The position numbers and the translations under genes were made by a program. Below are positions 18,343-27,814 of a stretch of DNA of 64,000 nt, piece after piece. Under the pieces are notes generated by a model that did no database searches, was not told the origin of the DNA, and was given only the letters and a program-made list of their open reading frames with translations. The stretch is taken from NCBI GenBank assembly GCA_963704405.1, contig OY969903.1, forward strand, positions 496,001 to 560,000, given 5' to 3'. This DNA is from MFD01213-c1 sp963704405 (GTDB lineage Bacteria > Planctomycetota > Phycisphaerae > Tepidisphaerales > Tepidisphaeraceae). Positions within the stretch are counted from its first letter, which is position 1. Each line of letters starts with the position of its first letter.

Positions 18343-18714
18343 ATGGCGGTTGAATCGATCAATCCTCACGCCGCGCCGCTGAAAAAGCGCGGGACCTCCG
18401 CCATGCTGTATCTCGACGGAAAGCTGGTTGGTTTGGTTGACGTGAAGGGATTTCACGCATCCTGGGGGCACGGCGAATTTCAACCTCATGAAGCATTTTC
18501 GCCTTATGCGGGAGTGTTCGGACATTGGTCATTGCTGATGCACGCCGACGGCGAGGATCATCGCCTGAGCCGCGAGGCATCGAGAGAATTATCCCAGGCG
18601 GAACAGCGGCTCGATGCGCTCGAAGCGCGATTATTTTTCATCGGTGCAAAGGAATGGGTGGAAGTGGCTCAGCTCACCATCGATGGAAATCTGCTGGAGT
18701 GGAAAGAGTATTGA
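18343..18714 (+). CDS. Hypothetical protein
   Basis: 123 residues from the ATG at 18343, which is preceded by GGAG at the right distance. The text has a compact beta-rich start (SAMLYLDGKLVGLVDVKGF, then FGHWSLLMHADG) followed by a helix (ELSQAEQRLDALEARL) and a strand pair ending in WKEY. I do not recognise the family. An open frame extends upstream across the promoter but that part is not plausible protein. Confidence 0.65.
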   Translation: MAVESINPHAAPLKKRGTSAMLYLDGKLVGLVDVKGFHASWGHGEFQPHEAFSPYAGVFGHWSLLMHADGEDHRLSREASRELSQAEQRLDALEARLFFIGAKEWVEVAQLTIDGNLLEWKEY

Positions 18715-18826
18715 ATCGGCGGGTTGAGGACGGGGCGGACACCGATCGCATACGGACCGGACTTCGGCGAATTTAGCCAAGCTGCGTGTCACATTATTTT
18801 ATATAGCAGCAGATCGCAGGTCTCAC

Positions 18827-19882
18827 TTAAAGCGCCGCGTCGCCGGCTCGGAAAAGATCTTCCGTGCCTTCGTCTTTTGGGGGTTCCCATTTCAGACCGA
18901 GATGTTCATAGGCGGGTTTGGTGGCGCGGCGGCCTTGCCTTGTCCTGGTGATCAGAGCCGTTTGTAAAAGATAAGGTTCGATCACGTCAACGAGCGTATC
19001 GACTTCGTCTCCCATGGTGGCGGCGAGCGCTTCTATGCCGGCGGGTCCGCCGTTGTAAACTTCGATCAGGGTTTTCAGGAATTGACGGTCCTGGTCATCC
19101 AGGCCGCGGGGATCGATGCCTTCCAAATCCAGTGCGGCTTTGACTATGGGCACTGTGAACTTTCCTTTGCCGACGACAGCCGCGTAATCGCGGGCGCGGC
19201 GAAGCAGGCGGTTGGCGATGCGCGGTGTGCCGCGACTGCGGTTGGCGAGTTCCCACAGGGCGGCGTCTTCGGCTTCCAGTTTCAGTGACCTGGCGTTCTG
19301 CCGCAGAATCTCGTGAAGCGCTTCGGGCGTGTAAAACTCGATGTGCTGGCGGATGCCGAAGCGGCTGCGCATCGGGCCGGTGAGCAGGCCGATGCGCGTC
19401 GTGGCGCCGATCAGGGTGAACGGCGGAAGCGGCATCGTGATCGTTCGTGCGTGCATCCCCGCGTCGAGCGTTACATCAACTTTGAAATCCTCCATCGCCG
19501 AATAAAGATATTCTTCCACCACAGCGGGCAGGCGGTGAATTTCATCGATGAACAGGACATCGCCTTGGCCGAGCTTGGTCAGGATGCCGACAAGGTCGGC
19601 GGGTTTGGTGAGCGCGGGGCCGGTGGTGACGTGGACCTGGGCTTTGACTTCGTTGGCAATAACATGGGCGAGAGTGGTTTTCCCGAGGCCCGGCGGGCCG
19701 TCGAGCAAAACGTGTTCGACGGGCTCTTTGCGGCCGTTGGCCGCCTCGACGGCGATCTTGAGCTTGCGGATCAGCTTTTCCTGCCCGATGTATTCGGCGA
19801 AGTTCTGAGGGCGCAGCGCGTAGTTGAAGTGGTTTTCTTCTTCGCCGCCCGATTCACCGCTGACGATGCGCTCACGAGCCAT
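18827..19882 (-). CDS. ruvB: Holliday junction branch-migration helicase RuvB
   Basis: About 351 residues. AAA+ ATPase that drives branch migration with RuvA at recombination junctions. LRPQNFAEYIGQEK is the family start, GPPGLGKTTLA the Walker A, FIDEIHRL the Walker B and GATTRIGLL sensor 1. The C-terminal winged helix includes GVEAL-like GPAGIEALAATMG and RTRQGRRAT. I start at the ATG at 19882; the frame is open to 19948. No SD is clear. ruvA and ruvC are not adjacent, and purQ lies upstream. Confidence 0.95.
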   Translation of the reverse strand: MARERIVSGESGGEEENHFNYALRPQNFAEYIGQEKLIRKLKIAVEAANGRKEPVEHVLLDGPPGLGKTTLAHVIANEVKAQVHVTTGPALTKPADLVGILTKLGQGDVLFIDEIHRLPAVVEEYLYSAMEDFKVDVTLDAGMHARTITMPLPPFTLIGATTRIGLLTGPMRSRFGIRQHIEFYTPEALHEILRQNARSLKLEAEDAALWELANRSRGTPRIANRLLRRARDYAAVVGKGKFTVPIVKAALDLEGIDPRGLDDQDRQFLKTLIEVYNGGPAGIEALAATMGDEVDTLVDVIEPYLLQTALITRTRQGRRATKPAYEHLGLKWEPPKDEGTEDLFRAGDAAL

Positions 19883-20014
19883 GGGGATAGTTTTAGCTAT
19901 GGAGATCAACATCACAACCGCCTGATACGCGATTTCGATACCGAACATTATACGAACACTTGCGGTGAGATGTCTCGCGAAGTGCGCGAAAAATCTTCGG
20001 ATTAACGCGGGTGA

Positions 20015-20818
20015 TCAGACACCAGCGCCGACGGCGGAGGTGGCGTGGCGAACGGCGTTTTGGAAGATTTGTAAACCGCGGCCAACAGGAGGCAGCGGTG
20101 ATTGACGGGTCCAGGCGGGGTGTTGATAGGATTCGATGTAGCGCTCGGGATGGGGCATCAGGCCAAAGACCAAACCGCTGGCGTCGCAGACACCGGCGAT
20201 ATCGTCGATGCTGCCATTGGGGTTGTCGGGCGTTTGTCCGGCGGCCGGGGTGTTGTCGGATTTGGCGTAAATGATCGCGATCTGGTCGTTGTCGAACAAT
20301 GCCCGGCGTATTTCTGGAGTTGCAGGGACGAATTTGCCTTCGCCGTGCGCCATCGGCAGATCGAGGGGCTGGACATCGGTGGTCCAGATGCATTTGCTGC
20401 CGCGGGGAGCGAGGTGGATCCAGCGGTCGATGAATCGACCGCAGTCGTTGTTGGTGAGGGTGGCGGTTTGGCCGGTCCGTCCGGCGAGGGGGCCGGGCAG
20501 CAGGTCGGTTTTGACGAGCACCTGGAAACCGTTGCAGATTCCGATGACAGGTTTGCCCGCTTCGACGAACTGGCGCAGGACATCGCTGAGATGATGGGTG
20601 ATCTGGTTGGCGAGGATTTTTCCGGCGGCGATGTCGTCGCCGTAGCTGAAGCCTCCGGGGAAGGCAAGGATCTGGTAATTGTGGATGAGGGACGGTTTTT
20701 CAAGGAGACGGTTGATGTGAAGGAATTCGCTAAGGGAGCCGGCGCGTTCGAAGGCATGGGCGGTTTCGCCATCGCAATTGGTGCCGGCGGTGCGAAGAAT
20801 AAGGGTCTTGGGCTTCAT
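20015..20818 (-). CDS. purQ: Phosphoribosylformylglycinamidine synthase, glutaminase subunit
   Basis: 267 residues. Class I glutamine amidotransferase that feeds ammonia to PurL in purine synthesis. The family opening ILRTAGTNCDGETAHAF, the nucleophile Cys in GICNGFQ and the catalytic His/Glu in HPERY are all present. PurL is not in the window. It is upstream of ruvB on the same strand with 132 bases between. Confidence 0.94.
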   Translation of the reverse strand: MKPKTLILRTAGTNCDGETAHAFERAGSLSEFLHINRLLEKPSLIHNYQILAFPGGFSYGDDIAAGKILANQITHHLSDVLRQFVEAGKPVIGICNGFQVLVKTDLLPGPLAGRTGQTATLTNNDCGRFIDRWIHLAPRGSKCIWTTDVQPLDLPMAHGEGKFVPATPEIRRALFDNDQIAIIYAKSDNTPAAGQTPDNPNGSIDDIAGVCDASGLVFGLMPHPERYIESYQHPAWTRQSPLPPVGRGLQIFQNAVRHATSAVGAGV

Positions 20819-21024
20819 GGAGTTAGTTTAGGTCGAAATGAGTTTTGGAGAAAGAGACGGACGGGGACGTGATAGGAGAATCGCGGACATTTTTGGACAT
20901 TAATGGACACCGGCGCGGGAAATGTTGCGCGCGCATTATCTCATTGCCAAGGGGTGGGGGTCTTGGGGATAATTACGAGGCTATCATTGGATGACACTCC
21001 CAGGAGTTTCTCGAGGAAATATTT

Positions 21025-22212
21025 ATGGCGTCGCAGACGAGCATTTCGGACATTCATGAAAACGCAGACATCGACCGGACCACGCCGCAGCCACACATTC
21101 ATGTGGAAGAGCGGAAGCTGACGCTTCACGATTTTCTCAAGACGACGATGAAGATCAACGGGTCGGACCTGCACCTTCAGGCGGGGAGCATTCCGATGGT
21201 TCGGGTGGACGGGCGGGCGCGGTTTCTGGATTGTCCGCCGCCGACAGATGAGCAGATGAAGGAGATGGTGGACAACATCATCAAGTCGCAAGGCGAACCG
21301 GAAGAGCGGCGCAAGACGCTGGAGCATAAGGGGGCGGTGGACGTGGCTTACAGCCTGCCGGGGGCTGCGCGGTTTCGAACGAATATTTTTCACAGTCGCG
21401 AAAAGTACGCGATCGTGATGCGGCGGATCGTGACGAAGATCCCGAACTTTGAAGACCTGAGCCTGCCGCCGCAGGTTGAAGGGCTGGCGGATTTTAATCG
21501 CGGAATCGTGGTGGTCGCGGGAACGACAGGCTCGGGCAAGAGCACGACCCTGGCGGCGATCATCGGGAAGATCAACCGGAGCCGCAGCGAACGAATCATC
21601 ACAGTTGAAGACCCGATCGAATTTCAGCACGAGAACGCCAAGAGCCTGGTCAGCCAGGTCGAAGTGGGGACCGACAGCGAGAGTTATGAATATGCGCTGC
21701 GGGCGATGATGCGCCAGGACCCGGACACAATTTTGATCGGCGAAATCCGCGATCCGTTTTCCCTGAGCACCGCGCTGAAGGCTTCGGACACCGGCCACCT
21801 GGTGTATACCACGATCCATGCGACCAATGCCTGGACGAGCGTGCAGCGTATCGTGTCGCTGTTTGACAACAACATGCGCGACCTGCAGCAGCAGCAGTTG
21901 GCGCTGAACCTGAATGCGATCATCTGTCAGCGCCTGGCGAAGAAGCGCGAGGGGAAGGGGCGCGTGCCGGTCGTGGAGATCATGATGGCAACGCCGCTGG
22001 TGCGGAAGTACATCCTCGATGGTGAATTCGACAAGCTCAAATCAACGGTAGGCAGCAAGGAAGCAGGCAGCCAGAGCTTCGACCAGCATCTGACGGAACT
22101 ATTCCACAAACAGATCATCGACATCAACGAAGCCACGCGGCTGGCGAGCAATGTGGATGCGCTGAAACTGGCGCTGCGCGGAATTACAAATAGTGATACG
22201 CGGTTGAAATAG
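21025..22212 (+). CDS. pilT: Type IV pilus retraction ATPase PilT
   Basis: 395 residues. Hexameric secretion ATPase that powers pilus retraction. N-terminal PAS-like half with GSDLHLQAGSIPMVRVDG; RecA-like half with Walker A GTTGSGKSTT, an Asp box (ITVEDPIEFQH), Walker B ILIGEIRD and the His box GHLVYTTIHATNA. GAGGAAATATTT precedes the ATG. The first about 30 residues are a hydrophilic extension. No other pilus gene is nearby, so it could also be a PilU-like paralogue. Confidence 0.94.
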   Translation: MASQTSISDIHENADIDRTTPQPHIHVEERKLTLHDFLKTTMKINGSDLHLQAGSIPMVRVDGRARFLDCPPPTDEQMKEMVDNIIKSQGEPEERRKTLEHKGAVDVAYSLPGAARFRTNIFHSREKYAIVMRRIVTKIPNFEDLSLPPQVEGLADFNRGIVVVAGTTGSGKSTTLAAIIGKINRSRSERIITVEDPIEFQHENAKSLVSQVEVGTDSESYEYALRAMMRQDPDTILIGEIRDPFSLSTALKASDTGHLVYTTIHATNAWTSVQRIVSLFDNNMRDLQQQQLALNLNAIICQRLAKKREGKGRVPVVEIMMATPLVRKYILDGEFDKLKSTVGSKEAGSQSFDQHLTELFHKQIIDINEATRLASNVDALKLALRGITNSDTRLK

Positions 22213-22286
22213 CAGCTTTTAGCTGCGAATCCGGATTTTTCGGTACGAATTGCAGAGTCCGCAATGCCAACCCTGCGCTGCTGATA

Positions 22287-25200
22287 TTACACTCGCGTAG
22301 GCGCACGTAGATTTTCCAGCACGCTGCGGTTGATGCTGACTTCTACATTCGGAATTCTCGTCAGCTCGGCTTCAATGCGTTCCCTCACCTGATCCATCTT
22401 CGGATAACGCACTTCACGATATCCGCTGACTTCTCCAACACAGTTCAGGATTTCCACAGACTGGTTGTAGTTGGCATCATTCAGGCTGACGCGATCCAGC
22501 AGGCTGATATACCAGTCGCGGAACGCCGTCTCCCGATGGTGCCAGCCGGGGAGCTTTCGCCACCATGTCATCTGGCGGACCAGGTGCAATTGCCAGTCGC
22601 TGGTCGTGATCTTCAATCGCAGGCGGAATTTCCCGATGTTGAATTCCGGGCTGGTGTGATGCCGATAGACGAGCGTATCGCCGTTGGCGACGTCGACGGC
22701 ATATTTCATCAAATCTCGCTGCTTCTTCTCCGGTCGCGTTAGAAGATACGCAACATACGGTTCATCCTTGATCAGCATGACCTTGGCGAGGTTCCAGATC
22801 GCCGCGTGGGTGGCGGCGAAATTTTTCTCGCGGCTGTCGCGGCGGTAGATGCCGCGGACCAGCTCGATGTACCGCTTGGCGAGCGCGTGATCCTGATATT
22901 GCAGAAGATCGTATATCCGCAGCGTCAGGTCGTATTTGCTCTCTTCGGGAAGATCGCGCATCGCCTTGACCGCGCCCTGCACCAGTTTCTCAAAACGATC
23001 CGCGTGTTTTCGGCCAAACATCCGGGTCTTTCGCAGGATCTTTCCCTTGTTTGTCACCAGGTGCAGCCAGGTTTCCGGCTCGGGTTTTCGCGGCAGCGCC
23101 CGGGGCTCCAGCGCCAGCTTGCGGCCGATATTGAACGCCTTGAGGTTCTTGCGATGGTCTCGCTTGATGCTGTCCTTGATCGCCCAGGCAATGCTCCACG
23201 CGCTGACAGGAATCAGCCCGAGCTGGAAGGCGACGCCGAGCATCATGATGTTGACGAACTGCTTTGAGCCGAGGCGCTGCTCGCAGAGGCTGGACAAGTC
23301 CTTGGCATAGGAGAGATCAGGCCGGCAATGTTCGTAGATTTCTTCGCGGAGCGCTTCGGGGTCAAAATCACTTCGGCCCAGCAGCGTAAAAACTGTCGGC
23401 TGCTTATACAGGTTCAGCACCGCCGCCGTCCGATCCTTATGGGCTACGCGGAACTGCTCGCGCGGATCGATGGCGCGGGCGGATTCAAGGATGTCAACGC
23501 CGAGCAGAAGGTCGGCTTTGCCGTAGGGAATTGCGCCCGTCGTCGCATATGGCGGAATTAAGCGCTCGTCCCTGTTTCTGTCCGCGTCGTCTTTGATGAA
23601 AGTCATCTGGCCATAGACACCGCCATTGCGGATGGCCAGGCCCTTTTTATCCTGAAAGAGAACGCGATAACCTTCCTTGTGGCCGGCGCGAACCAGGATT
23701 GCGCCAACAACACCGATGCCCATGCCGCCAACGCCGGCCATATGAACGCGCCAGGTATCGCCTGTGCTTTTCAGCTTGTGAATGATCTGGGGCTCAGGAA
23801 GTTTATCCAGCGCCATGTGCGGCAGCGTATACCGTCGGCGCTTTTTACGGATGACCGTCACCTGCTCAAAGCTGGGGCACGGCTTCACCTGCGTGCCATA
23901 ATCATTGCTGGCCGTGACGCGGGTGCAGGCGCCGTCATTCACGCACCACGTCAGATCAGTATCGATTTTTCGACCATAGTCGGTATCGATCGTCGTCAGC
24001 CCCGGGCACGCCGTCGCCTTGGTGCATTCCAGGCAGTTCTCGCAAACCTCCGGCGTGATGTTCATGTGCGTTTTCTTCGGAAGATAACCCTTTTCCTTGA
24101 TGATCTTCCGCTCGGCCTTCAGTTCCTTGCGATGATGAGTAATGCCGCATTCCTTGTCGGCAATCACGATCTTTACACCATCGCTGAGAATCGTTTTCTC
24201 CAGAACGCTGCGATATACCGTGCGATCCGCCGGCGACAATTTGGTGACAGTAAGCGGGCTGGTGCCGGCCATCCCGCGAACGATTTCTTCGATGTCCTGG
24301 ATATAGGAGCGATTGCCCATGGCGTCGAGTTCGGTCCCGGCGTGTTCCTGGTGGCCGGTCATCGCGGTGGTCTTGTTCTCCAGGATGATGTAGGTGATGT
24401 CCTGTCCGGCCTTGATGGAATTGCTGATGGCGATTTGGCCGGAGTGGAAAAACGTGCCATCGCCCATGAAGACGATTTGCTTGTTGGTGATGAACGGGTC
24501 GATGCCGGAGCCGGTGCCTCCGCCGAGGCCCATGCCGGAATAGTTGTGCATGAGCTGCTCGGTGGGGGCGAACATAAGCATGGTGTAGCAGCCGGTGTCG
24601 CCGTGCGCGACCATGTCCACGGGGCCGGTGCCGTGATGCTTCATCATGTATTTGGGATCGAGCAGGTTCTGGCGAAGCTCGAGCAACGCGGCAGACGAAT
24701 CGCGATGCGGGCAGCCGGGGCAGAACGTCGGCGTGCGGGAAACCACCTTATCGTTGAAGACCTGGAGCTTGGGCTTGCTGGCTTCGCGCAAGCGGGAAAG
24801 CTCGGCGGTGAGGCGGCCGTTGCGGAATTCGGGAGGGATTTCTTCGGTAGCTTTAATCAGAGGAATGAGAATTTGCGCGAGCACGGAAGGGTTAAGCCCG
24901 CGGGTATCGGGGATTCCGCTGATGGATTGCCCATTGGCAACAGGGAACGTTTTTCCGAAGAGACGAGATGAAAGGCAAACAGCATCTTCATGCGAAAGGA
25001 ACTTAAAAACTGAATCCCGGATATTCTTTTCGAGGAAGCTGCGGCGTTCCTCGATCACTACCATGTTTTTGCAAAGTTTTCCAAATTCGGCGACCAGCTT
25101 AACGTCGGCGGGATAGCTCATCCCGAGTTGCAGGATCGGGAACATTCCCAGCAAGCCAATATCATTGAGCACATGCTGGAGATACGGCCCGCCAACCCCG

Positions 25201-26027
25201 GTAACAATAAAACCAAGCGGCGCAATCCCGGCTGGGATATAGCTTTCATCCCTATTTATTTCCGTAGCCGGGATGATCCGATTGATTCCCAATTCCCGGG
25301 CCACCGCCATTGTCGCTTCAAAGCGCTCGTCGGTTTTCAGTTCTTTTTGCCAGGTTCGCGGGGGAAGCAGGACGGTGCGCTGAACGGGAATGTCCCTGGT
25401 TTCCAGCGATACCTTGTTGTTTGTGTTGATATCGGGCCACTGGTTGGGCTTGCACTCAACCGTGCCACCGCCGTCGGCGTGGGCCACCGTGACAATGTAT
25501 CCGATATAAAGCCCCGCAGCCCGGCTCAGGCTGAATGAAAGGTTGATCCAGTCTTTGAGTTCCTGCGCAGTGCCCGGCTCAACAACAGGCATGCGAAGGT
25601 GTTCAAAAAGGAATCGGCTGTCAGCAGGAACCTGCGTCGAATCGCACCAGGGGTCTTCACCGCTGATGACGACGACGCCTCCTTCAGGATGCGACCCGGC
25701 CATGTTGCCCAGCGCCAGTGCATCCGAGGCGACATGCGTACCGACGCTTTTGAACGCCACGATTGCCCGCGCCGGCACCATCTGGCTGCCGTTGACTGCC
25801 GCCACACCAAGCGCTTCGTTGTTAGCCTGGAAGGCGCGAACGCCTTTGGATTGGAGCAGGTCGCTGATATCCCCCATGATGTCGAAAAAGCCGGCGACGG
25901 GGGAACCGGGATAACCGGTGAGAAGATGGACGCCGCCTTCAGTTTCGAGGGCGCCCTTGATGAGCAGTTCATTGCCAGTGAAGATTTCCCGGCCTGAATC
26001 GGCCAGGTAGCGCGGATCGGTAGCCAT
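22287..26027 (-). CDS. Fused indolepyruvate/2-oxoacid:ferredoxin oxidoreductase with DUF6537-like tail
   Basis: About 1,246 residues. Oxidative decarboxylation of 2-oxoacids (aryl-pyruvates in the best-known members) with ferredoxin as acceptor. Order: pyrimidine-binding alpha half (TGYPGSPVAGFFD); CPGCPHRD; TPP-binding region (GDGTFFHSGQIAI and ENKTTAMTG); a 4Fe-4S region with CENCLECTKATACPG and further Cys; the gamma half (VGGMGIGVVGAIL); and a C-terminal helical region from about residue 1000 resembling DUF6537. Start at 26027 is supported by GAGGAA upstream. The substrate cannot be read from sequence. Confidence 0.9.
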   Translation of the reverse strand: MATDPRYLADSGREIFTGNELLIKGALETEGGVHLLTGYPGSPVAGFFDIMGDISDLLQSKGVRAFQANNEALGVAAVNGSQMVPARAIVAFKSVGTHVASDALALGNMAGSHPEGGVVVISGEDPWCDSTQVPADSRFLFEHLRMPVVEPGTAQELKDWINLSFSLSRAAGLYIGYIVTVAHADGGGTVECKPNQWPDINTNNKVSLETRDIPVQRTVLLPPRTWQKELKTDERFEATMAVARELGINRIIPATEINRDESYIPAGIAPLGFIVTGVGGPYLQHVLNDIGLLGMFPILQLGMSYPADVKLVAEFGKLCKNMVVIEERRSFLEKNIRDSVFKFLSHEDAVCLSSRLFGKTFPVANGQSISGIPDTRGLNPSVLAQILIPLIKATEEIPPEFRNGRLTAELSRLREASKPKLQVFNDKVVSRTPTFCPGCPHRDSSAALLELRQNLLDPKYMMKHHGTGPVDMVAHGDTGCYTMLMFAPTEQLMHNYSGMGLGGGTGSGIDPFITNKQIVFMGDGTFFHSGQIAISNSIKAGQDITYIILENKTTAMTGHQEHAGTELDAMGNRSYIQDIEEIVRGMAGTSPLTVTKLSPADRTVYRSVLEKTILSDGVKIVIADKECGITHHRKELKAERKIIKEKGYLPKKTHMNITPEVCENCLECTKATACPGLTTIDTDYGRKIDTDLTWCVNDGACTRVTASNDYGTQVKPCPSFEQVTVIRKKRRRYTLPHMALDKLPEPQIIHKLKSTGDTWRVHMAGVGGMGIGVVGAILVRAGHKEGYRVLFQDKKGLAIRNGGVYGQMTFIKDDADRNRDERLIPPYATTGAIPYGKADLLLGVDILESARAIDPREQFRVAHKDRTAAVLNLYKQPTVFTLLGRSDFDPEALREEIYEHCRPDLSYAKDLSSLCEQRLGSKQFVNIMMLGVAFQLGLIPVSAWSIAWAIKDSIKRDHRKNLKAFNIGRKLALEPRALPRKPEPETWLHLVTNKGKILRKTRMFGRKHADRFEKLVQGAVKAMRDLPEESKYDLTLRIYDLLQYQDHALAKRYIELVRGIYRRDSREKNFAATHAAIWNLAKVMLIKDEPYVAYLLTRPEKKQRDLMKYAVDVANGDTLVYRHHTSPEFNIGKFRLRLKITTSDWQLHLVRQMTWWRKLPGWHHRETAFRDWYISLLDRVSLNDANYNQSVEILNCVGEVSGYREVRYPKMDQVRERIEAELTRIPNVEVSINRSVLENLRAPTRV

Positions 26028-26558
26028 GGTCAGTCGTTCCTCGTGCGGCAGCCAAACCGAAATGGGCACAAAGTTGAAAACGACGAGGGAATTATCCCAA
26101 CGTTCGGATTCATCTGAGTGTCTTTAAATCGGTTGAGGCTCGGTGTGGCTTACCCTTCGACAGGCTCAGGGCAGAACCCTTTGACGAGCGAGGGGCAGGA
26201 GACGCCGATAAATTTGCCGCAACACAAGAGACTCTTGATCCGCCCGGGAGCTATAGGCTAGCCAAGGGCCGAACGGATCGCAGTTGCCATGATCGGCAAA
26301 GCCGAGCAAAGCGGCTTAAGAATCAGCACAAAGCCGACCCTGAAGCAGAGAGCATTATACCGGCCGCAGTGCCCTGAGCGAGGGGGCAGGCCGATTTTTA
26401 GAAAAATGACCCGATCAGATGCAGCGGACAGGACAGCGATAGGCTTATGAAAAATAAAGACTTATGCTGCATAGATTATCCTTGTCAGATGCAGGATACG
26501 GCGTTGAAATAGAGGAGGACTCCGGCCAATTTGGCCTTTTTAATCGCCGGGTGACATC
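26028..26558. other. Intergenic, no gene seen
   Basis: Contains the word CCCTTCGACAGGCTCAGGGC at about 26154-26173 and part of a CCCTGAGCGAGGG-like complement near 26369, a short inverted-repeat word of the kind common in some environmental genomes. No SD-led open frame was found. Confidence 0.5.
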
Positions 26559-27796
26559 ATGAATTTACGATACAAGCGAGTGGTTCGTCTTTCGGTTTCG
26601 CTGGCGTTCACCGTTGCGATCGGAGCAGCCTGCGAGGTAATGAAAGCGGCGGATCAAGCAGGGCTGACGGCGGCGACAACTCAACCGGGGTTGAGCGCGG
26701 AAACAAAGCCGATGAACGGACCACCGACGATCGACGATGTGCAGGGCGCACTCGATCGCCGTGACTATGCAAACACGGTAAAGCTGGCAAGCCGCATGTT
26801 GGCCCTGCATGGCAAAGCGGCGGAGGAAATCAGCCGCTATCGGCTTTTCAGTCTGAAGGCGGAAGGGCAACTGGGACTGAAGGCCGTTCCGATGGCGATC
26901 GAAGCGTTTCAGCTTGCGCTGAAGGAGACGAGCGATCCGGACGAAATTTCGCTGACAAAGTGCAACATCCTTCTGCTTCGCCGCGCCGGCGGGACGAAAT
27001 ATGTTCCCAAAACAACACCGCCGGGGGGAACCAAACCAGGGCCGATTGATCTGCTGGATCGGGATAATCGGAAGGCGGCGTTTGGGGCGCTGCTGGACGA
27101 TGAGATAGCGACGCTGTCGCCGAAGATTAAATCGGCGAGCACATCGCAAAGCCTGACGCAAATTTTCCCGGTGCTGCAGCAGGTGGAGGACCTGAATGCG
27201 CTGGATGTGATCGCGAACGGCAGCGATGACAAGACCAGCCAGATGGCGGGAGACCTGCTGACCCATGCGCGAAACCTGATTTCGTCGGCATTGAAGGGGA
27301 TGTGGCAGCGCGTGGATGACATCGATAAATTCGCCAGCCAAACGACGGCGATTCAGAAGACGATCAACTCCTCAGACGGCGGCGCCCTTTCGCAAAGCAT
27401 TACGAAGAAAAACGGGCTGTCTTCCGACAACAAGTCGGAACTCAACAACATTATCGCCACCTGCGACAAGATCGCCGCGGCTGCCGAGGCATTCATGAAG
27501 TCTTCAAAGAACGACAAAGATTGGTCGGCCATCACCAGCGACACCCAGCGCGTCTCGTCCCGCGCCGGGATGTCCTCAACGCGGATTATCGCAGCATCAC
27601 TTCAACCCCGGAAACCACGCCCGGCAATACGGGCTACACCGGCTATGGTGGATACGGCAGCACCGGCACAGCCACCGGAACAGGCGGCACGTCAGGCGCC
27701 ACAAGCAGCGGTAGCACTGGAACAGGCGGCACAGGCAGCAGCGGTGGGAGCGGCGGCAAATCGAGGCAGCCTCCCACGACAAGCCGAACCCACTGA
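26559..27796 (+). CDS. Exported protein with Gly/Thr/Ser-rich tail (frame broken near 27545-27575)
   Basis: About 412 residues after correction. Signal peptide (residues 1 to about 30, hydrophobic SVSLAFTVAIGAACE), then a helical, TPR-like stretch (DYANTVKLASRMLALHG) and a long helical middle. After SDTQRVSSRAG the first frame turns basic and runs into the next gene, whereas the -1 frame reads DVLNADYRSITS followed by a low-complexity Gly-Thr-Ser-Tyr tail ending at 27796, just before the next ATG. A -1 break (one missing base) is therefore likely. It is followed by the DUF4159 locus and probably co-transcribed. Function unknown. Confidence 0.7.
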
Positions 27797-27814
27797 TTAT
27801 TTCCAGGGGACAAT

